A DNA stretch of 64,000 bases, taken from assembly GCF_023074175.1 (NCBI RefSeq), contig NZ_JADPKS010000111.1, positions 24,065 to 88,064 on the forward strand. The letters run 5' to 3'. Under the pieces are notes generated by a model, which was given only the letters and a program-made list of their open reading frames with translations, searched no databases and was not told where the DNA came from. Source of the DNA: Bradyrhizobium sp. 139 (lineage in GTDB: Bacteria > Pseudomonadota > Alphaproteobacteria > Rhizobiales > Xanthobacteraceae). Each line of letters begins with the position of its first letter. Position 1 is the stretch's first letter. Positions 7,598 to 15,754 of this stretch are shown here, piece after piece. The position numbers and the translations under genes are program-made.

Positions 7598-9732
7598 ACC
7601 GCCAGCCCCATGGCGCCGCCGTCGGAATTGGGTGCTGCCGAGTTCGACGGCGCATGATTGACGACGAGACCGGTCGGCACGGTACCGTATCGCGAAAGTG
7701 CAGCGGTGACCCGCCGCATCGCCGCCGAACCGAGCTCGCCGGCGCGAACCACCGGGATGATCAGATCCGCGTGCGCGGCCAGCGCGATGGCGTCAGGCTG
7801 CAAGGCGAGATTGGTCGCATGAACGATGATCAAATCGAACTCCGAACGAAGATCGTCCTCGGGCCTGGCATCGGCTTTTCTGCCGGCGCTCAGCAGCTCG
7901 TCGATCGACTGAAGTCCTGCCGTGGTCGCGCCGTCCTGCCATTCGGTCACCGGCGGCTGGCTACCGCCGAACTCCGACTGGAGCCGGATCAGCACACTCA
8001 TCATGCCCCGATTCACCGCCGCCCGATTCAGCGAGCGCGCAACGGCGTTGCCGCCGGCGCTTTTGCCGACCGACAACACGAGGACGATCTTGCAGCCACG
8101 CACCGGCGCGCGATCGATTCTCTCGAGAAGCGGACGCAGATAGGCGCCGAGATCGACCTCGGCCGTCGCGGCGATCGGCCTTTGCCACACAGTGTTGGCG
8201 ACGGCGCCGGGCGCCAGATCGGGGATGCGGGCCCAGACAGGCAGGTTCGGCATCGCCTCGGGTCGGCGCGCGGCCGGAGCCGGCCGCTGGAGTTGCGCGT
8301 CCGCCGCTTCCGCAGGAGCTTGAGCGCGAGCCTCAGCAGGCGCAGGCCTGTCGGACACGCTCGTCATCGCCGCAACTGCGGCCGTCGAGGTCAGGATCGA
8401 ACCGATCGCGAGCGCCGCGAGCAGCAAGGCGAGCGGCGGACGGGTCGAGCGCAGCGGAGGAATGGCGGGCGAGGCGATCTTGGTCTGGGAGCTTTGCAGC
8501 TGCCGCTGTTCGTTGGTGGTCTTGAACCTCGACAGGAACTGCTCATAAATGTTCTTGTTGGCATCGGCATCGCGCTGCAGCTCCTGCAGCTTCACCAGCG
8601 CCTGACCGTCGACCAGCATCTGCGTCTCGACCGCCCTGAGCTGCTTTTCCAGCGCGTTTTGCTGCTCCAGCTGAGCCTCATATTCGGACTTCGCCGTGTC
8701 GATGTTCTTCTTCCGCTCGAGCTCGATCTGCCTGTTGAGATCAGCCAGCTGGCTGGAGGAGATCGCGAGGTCGGGATGGCGGTCGCCGTACACCGCTCTC
8801 TTCTGCGCGATCTGATCGTTCAGGGTCGAGCGCTGCGCGCGCAGCATGCTCAGGAGGTCCTGCTTCACGGGACCTTCGACATTGGCCTTGAGATCGCGTT
8901 GCACCTGCTCGTAACGCGCCTTGGCTTCCTCGGTGCGAAGACGAGCGGCGGAGACCTGCTGATTGAGATCAGTTACCCGCAACTGCTGGGTCGTGGAATC
9001 TTTTCCGGCATTGAGGATCTTGTGCTCAAGCCTGAAGGCCGCGACGGCGTCTTCCGACGCGCGCAGGCGCTCGTTCAGCGTCTTCAGCCGGTCCTTGAGC
9101 CAGTCGGCCGCCTCGTCCGTAGCCTCGGTGCGGACACGGCCCTGGCTGGCGACGAACGCCTCGGCGGTGGCATTGGCGTAATACGCCGCCCGGCCCGCAC
9201 TGTTCGAGGTGAATGAAATGGCAATGACGTAGGTCAGTCCGCGGCGCGAGATATCGAGACGGCTGCGGAATTTTTCGAGCAGGCGCGTCATGTCGGTATG
9301 ACCGCCCGCGATGTCCTCGTCGTCGGCGATCTTGAGCTGCTCGATCAGCGGCCGGAGAAAGCCGTCCGATTTGGCGATCTCGATCTGGCTCTGAAGCGCT
9401 GCGGCATCCTGGCCGATGCCCGGCAGCACGTCCTGATCCGAGGTCACGCGCAGTTCGCGGGGATCGACGACGACCAGGGCCGTCGCGGCAAAGCGGACCG
9501 GCAGAACCATCAGGACTATGATTCCCACCGCGAACAGCGCCAATGCCAGCGTCAGGATGCGCCGGCCATTCTCGCGCAGGAAAGAGAGCACACCGGCGGC
9601 GGTCAGCGATCCCATGATCAGTGCCGGGCCGCTACTGTCAGGCTTCGGCGTTGCAGCCCGCGGCGCTTCCCACGAAGCCGCAGGCTCCGTCGGGGCGATG
9701 CTTCGCGGAGATGCGCGGCTACCAAACGCCAT
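7594..9732 (-). CDS. Polysaccharide co-polymerase (Wzz domain) fused to a degenerate tyrosine-autokinase domain
   Basis: The product has 712 residues from ATG 9732 (a TTG at 9753 adds seven). Transmembrane helix 1 is at about 58-78, a periplasmic Wzz domain with long coiled coil spans about 80-425, and helix 2 is at about 432-456 behind the typical PxxP segment (SPAIPP). A Pro/Ala-rich linker and a cytoplasmic Rossmann-like domain at about 530-700 follow. In Wzc/ExoP proteins that domain carries a GEGKST P-loop and a Tyr-rich tail. Here the loop reads SVGKSAGGNAVA and the tail has no Tyr cluster, so autokinase activity is doubtful. The Wzz part sets polymer length. First gene of the leftward operon with GH5 and the Wzy-like protein. 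Confidence 0.85.
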   Translation of the reverse strand: MAFGSRASPRSIAPTEPAASWEAPRAATPKPDSSGPALIMGSLTAAGVLSFLRENGRRILTLALALFAVGIIVLMVLPVRFAATALVVVDPRELRVTSDQDVLPGIGQDAAALQSQIEIAKSDGFLRPLIEQLKIADDEDIAGGHTDMTRLLEKFRSRLDISRRGLTYVIAISFTSNSAGRAAYYANATAEAFVASQGRVRTEATDEAADWLKDRLKTLNERLRASEDAVAAFRLEHKILNAGKDSTTQQLRVTDLNQQVSAARLRTEEAKARYEQVQRDLKANVEGPVKQDLLSMLRAQRSTLNDQIAQKRAVYGDRHPDLAISSSQLADLNRQIELERKKNIDTAKSEYEAQLEQQNALEKQLRAVETQMLVDGQALVKLQELQRDADANKNIYEQFLSRFKTTNEQRQLQSSQTKIASPAIPPLRSTRPPLALLLAALAIGSILTSTAAVAAMTSVSDRPAPAEARAQAPAEAADAQLQRPAPAARRPEAMPNLPVWARIPDLAPGAVANTVWQRPIAATAEVDLGAYLRPLLERIDRAPVRGCKIVLVLSVGKSAGGNAVARSLNRAAVNRGMMSVLIRLQSEFGGSQPPVTEWQDGATTAGLQSIDELLSAGRKADARPEDDLRSEFDLIIVHATNLALQPDAIALAAHADLIIPVVRAGELGSAAMRRVTAALSRYGTVPTGLVVNHAPSNSAAPNSDGGAMGLAV

Positions 9733-9799
9733 AGGAATTGGACTCGAAATCAACTGACAGCCACGGTACGGAGGCTTGCTGCACCGTAAATATCCATGG

Positions 9800-9814
9800 T
9801 TAACCGGCGGTTAC
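9800..9814. promoter_or_regulatory. CtrA-like half-site pair upstream of the polysaccharide operon
   Basis: TTAA-N7-TTAC lies 68 bases upstream of the co-polymerase ATG. The alphaproteobacterial CtrA consensus is TTAA-N7-TTAA, so there is one mismatch. Regulation by CtrA is only a possibility. Confidence 0.25.
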
Positions 9815-9957
9815 GGCCGTCGCGGCGAAGCCGCCATGCTGCCGCGTCCGCCCAAGCGATCCGGCCGGATAACCAGCGAGGGACCGATGGCTGTCTCGGG
9901 AAAATGGCAAATGGCGCTCGCGGGCAAGGCAGGTTGCGAAGCAGGTTGCAAGGCAGG

Positions 9958-10653
9958 TTAGAGGCGCTCGTTTCGCAATCGGTCCGCCAGGACATCTATG
10001 AACGCGCGCGTCTTCGCGACTGGCATGCGCGTCGGTCGAAAGACCGCATGGATCGGAAGTTTGGAGACCTCGAACTCTTCCAGGACGAGTTCAATCAAGC
10101 CTTGATCGAGCAGGCTGCGGATTTGCCAGAGCGGCGCCAGGCCCAGGCCGAGGCCGCCCAGCACGACGGCCGCCGTCGCGGCGACGCTGTCCGTCCGAAA
10201 GCGTCCGTTCACCCGCACCAGCCGGCGCTGGCGGCCGATGCGGAACGGCCAAGGCTCGGGGTGTCCGTCGGCGACGCGGACAACGCATTCATGTCGGGTG
10301 AGGTCGCAAGGATGCCGGGGGCGGCCGTTGCCGGCAAAATATGCCGGCGCACCGAACGCGACGACGCGAAGCTCGCCAAGCCGCCGGGCCTTCAGCGTCG
10401 AATCCGCCAGATGCCTGATGCGCACCGCCACGTCGAGGTCGTCATCAATCAGATTCACGTCGCGATCGGACGGCTTCAGCTCGACCTCGACCTGCGGATG
10501 GCGCTTCATGAAATCGCAAATCGCAGGCGCCACATGGACGGCGGCGAACTGGACGGGCGCGCCAATGCGAATAACGCCCGATAGATCGGCGCGCTTGTTG
10601 GCGGCTTCCTGCTTTGCATCCGCAATGTCGGCCAAGGCAGGCTTGATCCGCAC
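9958..10653 (-). pseudogene. LysR-family regulator lacking its DNA-binding domain (5'-truncated)
   Basis: The frame gives 231 residues that match the linker and the whole effector-binding domain of LysR regulators: DLSGVIRIGAPVQFAAVHVA, DDDLDVAVRIRHLADS, VLGGLGLGLAPLWQI. The N-terminal winged helix (about 70 residues) is absent. The first possible codon, a GTG at 10653, falls inside the linker helix. Sequence immediately upstream belongs to another gene reading the other way, which is also truncated. So the break is a rearrangement junction rather than a missed start. The product would not bind DNA. Confidence 0.75.
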
Positions 10654-11381
10654 GTCGGTACGTACTCACCTACCGCGATCTGAAAACGCTACTGACGGAC
10701 GAACGTCTGCTCGCCAATGAACTTAGGTTCGACGCGATTCAAGGGGCGATAGTGCCTACGACCACCGGCTGGACGTTTAGACTCGACGCGGCATTCTACT
10801 TTTCGGGGGACAACCCACCGGACGACACCTCGCTGCTCGTCGGCTTGTCCGACGATCGGTCCGCAGCACAACTGAGCACGTCGTCGTATTTCGACTATCT
10901 CAACCGGCCCGCCGCACTCGAGCAACTTCTGAGATCCAACGGCCAGTGGTTCTATCCACATCCGTGGCTCATGACATTCGTCGGTGATTCCAGGATCGAG
11001 TCCGTGGTCAGCGGCGAGTTGGACAGGCTGACGCCAGCCGATTTGGGAAGCTTCGGCCAAATCGTGCTCTCCGCTTTCCGCCGACCGGCGGCCGCCAGCC
11101 CACTGCTGCGGCTGCCGTCAGACGATTTAATATACGCGTTCAACCTGGTGCGGATTCCCACAACCGCCGCTGCCACCGAAGCCGAACGGCTTATCGCGGA
11201 CAACAGGTCCGTCTACGAACGGGTCCGCGCCGCCGGCGGAACGTTGTATCCGGTCAGCGCACTTCCGATGACATCGGAGGATTGGCGCAGCCATTTCGGG
11301 GCGGCTTGGACGTGGCTCCATGACGCCAAACAAAACTTTGATCCGGGACACGTCTTCGCGCCCGGCTACGAGATTTTCTGA
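10649..11381 (+). pseudogene. Cytokinin dehydrogenase-like FAD oxidoreductase, C-terminal part only
   Basis: Reading from the junction, the frame gives YVLTYRDLKTLLTDERLLAN and continues to the stop at 11379-11381. It includes the cytokinin-binding-type domain (WFYPHPWLMTFV, SDDLIYAFNLVRIP) and ends with DPGHVFAPGYEIF, a tail typical of FAD-linked oxidases of this fold. The N-terminal FAD (PCMH) domain, which carries the covalent flavin His, is missing, so activity is not expected. A GTG at 10752 could start a 209-residue fragment. In plant-associated bacteria the intact enzyme would degrade the plant hormone cytokinin. The body shows no internal stops, so the loss looks recent. Confidence 0.7.
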
Positions 11382-11910
11382 GCAGCCATTGCGCGAGCCG
11401 CACGCAGCCTGCTTGGCTGCAAACCGGACTGGATGCCGCCGATCAGCGGCGTGATGACCGCCGCGCTTCTCTATGCCTGGAAGCGGGCGTCCGGCACGAC
11501 TGAAGGCCCGAAAGCTTAAGCCTGCGAGATCGAGCAATTGCTCTGGCGCTTTGCCGATACGCTCATCGACGCAACACGGCCCTTCGATGACGTCATGGCC
11601 GATTGCCTTGCTGGCGTCAGGATAGGCTGGCGTGGAATAGCGAAGATTTGGCGCGCCGCGGCCGATGAAGATGGGCACTATTGCCTCGCCGTTGCGCTGT
11701 GATGCCGGGGCCGGCCCCGGCTCCCATTGTCCAATCTGCGACAACCTGCGATGTTCCGCCACGCCTGGTGGGCGGCCGTGTTCCCGATCTCGCCAATTGC
11801 GGCGTTCGAGGGCAAGGCCTATGCTGAAGTCCGGCAATCACGCGGCCGCCCATCGTGCGGCGGGGCAGCCTCACGGTGGATGGCTCGCATAACCATCCGG
11901 AGGCCACGCC
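11382..11910. other. Gene-poor stretch of 529 bases with short open fragments
   Basis: No assignable gene. In the frame following the flavoenzyme stop, 11382-11519 is open and reads LLGCKPDWMPPISGVMTAAL and ends at TAA. It looks like a protein C-terminus, but I cannot place it. The minus strand between about 11700 and 11520 is also open (APNLRYSTPAYPDASKAIGH). Both could be remnants of the same deletion region. No RNA or repeat is evident. Confidence 0.3.
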
Positions 11911-12381
11911 ATGTCCATTGCCCCCACGCTGCACCGGTATCTGGCTGCCGAGAACATCCAGTATGCCGAGCTTCCGCACGATCCCACCATGTCATCGACG
12001 CGCGCGGCGCAGGCCTGCCACGTCTCGGGCGATCGTCTCGCCAAGGCCGTCGTGCTGCGGCATGACGGCGGCTATATGCTCGCGGTCGTGCCGGCATCGC
12101 ACCATCTCAACCTGCCGGACTTGAAGGAGAGGCTTGGCGAGGATCTCGCGATGGCCAACGAAACCGAGATCAACCGGCTGTTCGCGGACTGCGCGCACGG
12201 AGCCGTTCCGGCGCTCGGCCGGTGCTACGGGCTCGACCTCATCGTCGATGACAGCATCCGGGCCCAGCCCGAAGTCTATATCGAAGCCGGCGATCACGAG
12301 ACGCTGCTCCAGCTCACCCATGCGCAGTTCGCGCACCTGACGGCCAATGCACCGCATGGACACTTCAGCGTCCACGACTGA
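11911..12381 (+). CDS. YbaK/ProX-type aminoacyl-tRNA deacylase domain protein
   Basis: The 156-residue protein matches the YbaK/EbsC fold. It has an N-terminal YLAAENIQYAELPHDPT, the lysine-bearing strand SGDRLAKAVVLR (the Lys is the key residue of trans-editing deacylases), and the GAVPALGRCYGLDLIVDD segment near residue 95. These enzymes hydrolyse mischarged aminoacyl-tRNAs; stand-alone members of this size often clear Ala or Cys from tRNA-Pro or other tRNAs. The exact substrate cannot be read from sequence. The ATG has a cggagg site 8 bases upstream. It follows the decayed region and begins the intact part of the chromosome. Confidence 0.85.
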   Translation: MSIAPTLHRYLAAENIQYAELPHDPTMSSTRAAQACHVSGDRLAKAVVLRHDGGYMLAVVPASHHLNLPDLKERLGEDLAMANETEINRLFADCAHGAVPALGRCYGLDLIVDDSIRAQPEVYIEAGDHETLLQLTHAQFAHLTANAPHGHFSVHD

Positions 12382-12496
12382 CGCGGCATAACGACGAGAT
12401 AAGCCCCGGTACGCCGCGCTCACGGCGCGCGTGCGGTCGCACCCGGTTCGTTGTATAGTCACGTCGCGGGGGCTGCGTTCGCAACGGAGGTCCTCC

Positions 12497-12916
12497 ATGA
12501 AGGTCCGAGATGTGATGCACAAGGGCGTCGATTGGGTCAGCCCCGACACCCCGATCATCGAAATCGCAAAATTGATGCAAGAACACGACATCGGCTGCAT
12601 TCCGATCGGCGAAGACGACCATTTGATCGGGATGGTGACCGATCGCGACATCGTCTGCAAAGGCCTTGCATGCGAGAACTTCAATGCTGAACGCATGACA
12701 GCGCGGGACGTGATGAGCGAAGGCATCCATTGCTGCCGGGAAGACGACGATCTGGCGAAAGCCCTGCATCACATGGAGACGCTGAAGATCCGCCGACTGC
12801 CTGTGATCAACAGGAGCAGGCGGATGGTTGGCATGATCAGCCTGGGCGATGTCGGGCAATCCGCCCCCGCTGATCTGGTGACCCAATGCGTGAAGAGCGT
12901 GTCGGCCCATCATTGA
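12497..12916 (+). CDS. Tandem CBS-domain protein
   Basis: The 139-residue protein is a Bateman module. CBS1 (MKVRDVMHKGVDWVSPDTPI ... GMVTDRDIVCKGL) and CBS2 (TARDVMSEGIHCCREDD ... IRRLPVINRSRRMVGMISL) fill its length. Such stand-alone pairs bind adenine nucleotides and act as energy or stress sensors for partner proteins. A strong ggaggtcctcc ribosome site precedes the ATG at 12497. Its partner is not evident; neighbours are a YbaK-like enzyme and an exported protein. Confidence 0.88.
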   Translation: MKVRDVMHKGVDWVSPDTPIIEIAKLMQEHDIGCIPIGEDDHLIGMVTDRDIVCKGLACENFNAERMTARDVMSEGIHCCREDDDLAKALHHMETLKIRRLPVINRSRRMVGMISLGDVGQSAPADLVTQCVKSVSAHH

Positions 12917-13080
12917 AGCTGGCTTGATCCCGGTCACTCGTCCCGCACTGTGGCTCGAGACGAAGAACAGACGACGACCTCAATGACGCGCCACGGCCGC
13001 TGAAGATGCGAACTCCTCGTCGCCGTGGCGCCATGATGGAATCCGCTAGCGGCTCACGTCGAGATCCGACATCGCGACGG

Positions 13081-13422
13081 TCACCGATCCCGGCTGTCCG
13101 GGCTCAGATATCTCTTTGCGCGAGCGCTGTCGGAACTACTTCCGCGGCCCGATCGCCGGGCGGAACGATCACGGTATTCGGCACGCGCATTGTTTGCATT
13201 GTTGGTCGAACTGGGGTTGGTCGCACTGGGGTTGGCCGCATTGGGGGAACCTGCTGCGCCGCCCGGCCGCGTAAGGCCCATGCTGCCGGCAGGTGTCTGC
13301 TCATTCTTGTTCAAGGCATCGCGATCCGGATATATTGCGCAATCGACGCACTGTGCAGACGCATAGGACGTCAGGGACATTGACATCAAGGATGCGGCGA
13401 CGAGCGTTTTGTAGTTTATCAT
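13081..13422 (-). CDS. Small exported hypothetical protein with Asn/Pro/Thr repeats
   Basis: The product has 113 residues. MINYKTLVAASLMSMSLTSY, then ASAQ, forms a signal peptide, followed by CVDCAIYPDRDA, a repeat region (NPSATNPSSTNNANN) and a basic tail rich in Arg and Ser. I chose ATG 13422 because AAGAGG lies six bases upstream; a longer ATG start at 13428 lies too close to it. The repeat is visible in DNA as a duplicated ttggtcgcactggggttgg unit, so length may vary between strains. No family recognised. Confidence 0.6.
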   Translation of the reverse strand: MINYKTLVAASLMSMSLTSYASAQCVDCAIYPDRDALNKNEQTPAGSMGLTRPGGAAGSPNAANPSATNPSSTNNANNARAEYRDRSARRSGRGSSSDSARAKRYLSPDSRDR

Positions 13423-13667
13423 AGGCATCCTCTTGGTTCTGGTTGCTGCCAAGGCCGTGCGGCAATCGATCGACACGGAATGATGCCGATCGCTCGGCAG
13501 ATTTCACCAAAGGGCTGGCTTGCGCAGGCGTCAACGCGATGGCCGACGGCTCATCGAACACAGGAAGGCACTCTTGCGTCAGGTGCGGTCGTGACGGGCG
13601 CGTGCGCTACAAAAACGGCGGCATCACATGAAATTGCGAACGGTGCGCCACGATGGACTGGCTGCGC

Positions 13668-15062
13668 TCATTCCGCGACGGCGGCCGCGGGTTGCAGGCC
13701 GTGCGCCTCGTCGGCGCTGATGGTCGGCGCCGATCCCTCCAGCGGCTGCCCAGACGTCTCACGCATGAGCAGCACGGCAAGCAGCCCAACCAGCGCAGCC
13801 AGCATCGCGTAGTAGGCCGGCATGTAATCGTCGCCTGTGGTGCGCACCAACCACTCCGCCACCAGCGGCGCCGTTCCGCCGAACAGCGAGGCGGACACGT
13901 TGTACGCGATCGACAGCCCGCCGTAGCGGATCGCCGTTGGGAACATGGCCGGTAGCGTCGACGGTGTCGTACCGATGAAGAGCGTCTGGCACAGGCCGAG
14001 GATCAGGAGCCCTGCCAGGGTCGTTACGATGTAGCCCCATTGTAGCAGCCACAGTGATGGTAACGACAACGCCAAATAGCCGACGCAGGCTGCCAGCAGC
14101 ACTGGACGTCGCCCGATCCGGTCGCCAAGCCGCCCCACGAACGGGATCGCCACTAGCATCACCAGCATAGTCAGCAGGCTGAGCAAGAGGCTGTGCTTGG
14201 TGTCGTAGCCGAGCGTCCCCGACAGGTAGTTCGGCATGTAGGCCAGCACCAGGTAATCGGTGACGTTGAGCGCCGCCACCACAGCCATGCAGAGCAGAAA
14301 GACCCGGCTGTGCTCGATGACGATGTCGTGCAACCGGCTCCCGCCAGACCGCTCATGCGCCCGTTCGTCCATTGTAGCGAAGGCTGGCGTCTCCGAGAGC
14401 CTGAGCCGCAGATAGAGCCCAATGAGCCCGAGTGGACCGGCAAGCAGGAACGGTACCCTCCAGCCCCATGACTCCATGGCCGCGTCGCCGAGCGCCGCCG
14501 TCAGGCCGGTGACGAGCGCCGCTCCCGCCACAAATCCAGAGATGGTGCCGACCTCCAGAAACGATGCGAGGAAACCGCGTCGCCGATCGGGCGCAAACTC
14601 GGTGACGAACGTGCAGGCACCGCTGTACTCGCCGCCGGTGGAGAAGCCCTGCACCAGACGGGCGACGTAGAGCAGAACAGGCGACCAGATGCCGATCGAC
14701 TCAGCGCTCGGGATCAGGCCAATCGTGAAGGTGGCCACCGCCATCGAGATGATCGTGATGGCAAGTATGCTCCGGCGACCTATCCGGTCACCGAGCATTC
14801 CGAAGAAGAACCCACCGATCGGGCGAACCAGAAACGCGACCGCGAACGCGGCCAGACTGTAGATCAATCCGTCGCCGCTGCCGGGGAAAAAGACCTTGCC
14901 AAGAACGACTGCAAGGTAGCTGTAGACGCCGAAGTCGAACCACTCCATCGCGTTGCCCATCGCGGTGGCAGCAACAGCGCGTTTGACTTCTTGCTCGTCG
15001 ACAACCAGCGGCTGGCGCTCTTCTGCAGCACGTCGACCGGCCGTCGGAAATGTCCGGAGCAT
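13668..15062 (-). CDS. MFS transporter, metabolite:H+ symporter (MHS/ProP-like) family
   Basis: The 464-residue protein has 12 helices and the MHS signature. An N-terminal AMGNAMEWFDFGVYSYLAVV leads to GDRIGRRS in loop 2-3, LLYVARLVQGFSTGGEYSGA in helix 4, RRRGFLASFLEVGT, and a second GDRIGRRPVLL in loop 8-9. Family members import osmolytes such as proline/betaine or carboxylates such as citrate, ketoglutarate or shikimate with protons. The closest overall feel is ProP, but the substrate cannot be fixed. There is no long C-terminal coiled coil as in E. coli ProP, so osmosensing is unproven. The gene stands alone. Confidence 0.85.
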   Translation of the reverse strand: MLRTFPTAGRRAAEERQPLVVDEQEVKRAVAATAMGNAMEWFDFGVYSYLAVVLGKVFFPGSGDGLIYSLAAFAVAFLVRPIGGFFFGMLGDRIGRRSILAITIISMAVATFTIGLIPSAESIGIWSPVLLYVARLVQGFSTGGEYSGACTFVTEFAPDRRRGFLASFLEVGTISGFVAGAALVTGLTAALGDAAMESWGWRVPFLLAGPLGLIGLYLRLRLSETPAFATMDERAHERSGGSRLHDIVIEHSRVFLLCMAVVAALNVTDYLVLAYMPNYLSGTLGYDTKHSLLLSLLTMLVMLVAIPFVGRLGDRIGRRPVLLAACVGYLALSLPSLWLLQWGYIVTTLAGLLILGLCQTLFIGTTPSTLPAMFPTAIRYGGLSIAYNVSASLFGGTAPLVAEWLVRTTGDDYMPAYYAMLAALVGLLAVLLMRETSGQPLEGSAPTISADEAHGLQPAAAVAE

Positions 15063-15374
15063 CGGTCGTATCCTTTGCCGAGCAGACAGCCACCTCGTGA
15101 CGGGCGATCCGAAAGTCGGAGAACCGACCGGTCCGAGTTCCGAGTCGATAACGCACGAAAGTCGGGCCGGTTCGCGGGAAGATTCGGCGCATGTTCCGAA
15201 AGAAATGGACGATTTTCAGAAGGTTTGGATGGCGCCCCAAAGTGACAACCACATTTTCGCTGGCGCTCTGGTCGAACAGCGCCTTTGGCATCGAAAAACC
15301 GAACTGCGGCGCAGGCCTATCACGCCGCAGGCGTTGAATCGGCGGCTGCCGATGTTCGCGATTCCATACCGAAA
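15063..15374. other. Intergenic stretch of 312 bases between tRNA-Arg and the MHS transporter
   Basis: No gene, repeat or hairpin of note. It should hold the leftward promoter of the transporter. A short open minus-strand frame from 15291 (MPKALFDQSASENVVVTLG) runs into the transporter in another frame and shows no family features. Confidence 0.3.
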
Positions 15375-15451
15375 TGGCGCGCCCGGAACGATTCGAACGT
15401 CCGACCCTCAGATTCGTAGTCTGATGCTCTATCCAGCTGAGCTACGGGCGC
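15375..15451 (-). tRNA. tRNA-Arg (anticodon ACG)
   Basis: The reverse complement starts GCGCCCGTAGCTCAGCTGG and folds as a cloverleaf. The acceptor is GCGCCCG/CGGGCGC, the D-arm contains AGCTCAGCTGGATAGAGC, and the anticodon loop is CTACGAA with ACG at its centre. The T-loop reads GTTCGAATC, the discriminator is G, and a genome-encoded CCA ends at 15375. Length is 77 nt. ACG is expected to be deaminated to ICG by TadA to read CGU, CGC and CGA. No integrase gene is adjacent. Confidence 0.95.
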
Positions 15452-15601
15452 GTGTTTCGCAAACAACGATTGCGGGCTAGGCCCACATGCAGCCCCCGGC
15501 GAAGCCGGAGGGGTGCGAAAGAGCGCTTTGACTAACCGCTCTTGTTGGAATTGGCAAGGTCCGGAATGGGGTGATTTTGCAGGGAAATGCCGGTTTCCGT
15601 T

Positions 15602-15700
15602 GTCATTCCGGGGCGCGATGAAGTCGCGAGCCCGGAATCCATAACCACGAGCCGGGGTTATGGATTCCGGGCCTGGCCCTTCGGGCCATCCCGGAATGAC
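15602..15700. repeat. Palindromic intergenic repeat, 'gtcattccgggg' family
   Basis: About 100 bases whose ends are inverted copies (gtcattccggggc at the left, atcccggaatgac at the right). An inner palindrome is built on ggaatccataacc/ggttatggattcc. It lies between tRNA-Arg and the sensor kinase gene. Confidence 0.7.
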
Positions 15701-15754
15701 GGATGGAGTGGAGCAACGCAGCCCGGAAATATCTTCGTCTCGGCCGCTGGCCGA

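Noticed and set aside
7465..9216. 583-codon plus-strand open frame opposite the co-polymerase
   Set aside because: Antisense to a gene with clear Wzz features; no recognisable domains.
11382..11910. Short open fragments on both strands after the flavoenzyme remnant
   Set aside because: No family recognised, and neither strand is clearly favoured, so no gene called.
13195..13255. Tandem ttggtcgcactgggg-like units suggesting a repeat array
   Set aside because: Only about three short units without spacers, inside the coding sequence of a low-complexity exported protein; not CRISPR.
15492..15515. GC-rich hairpin upstream of tRNA-Arg
   Set aside because: It lacks a T-run and lies on the 5' side of the tRNA, so it is not a convincing terminator.
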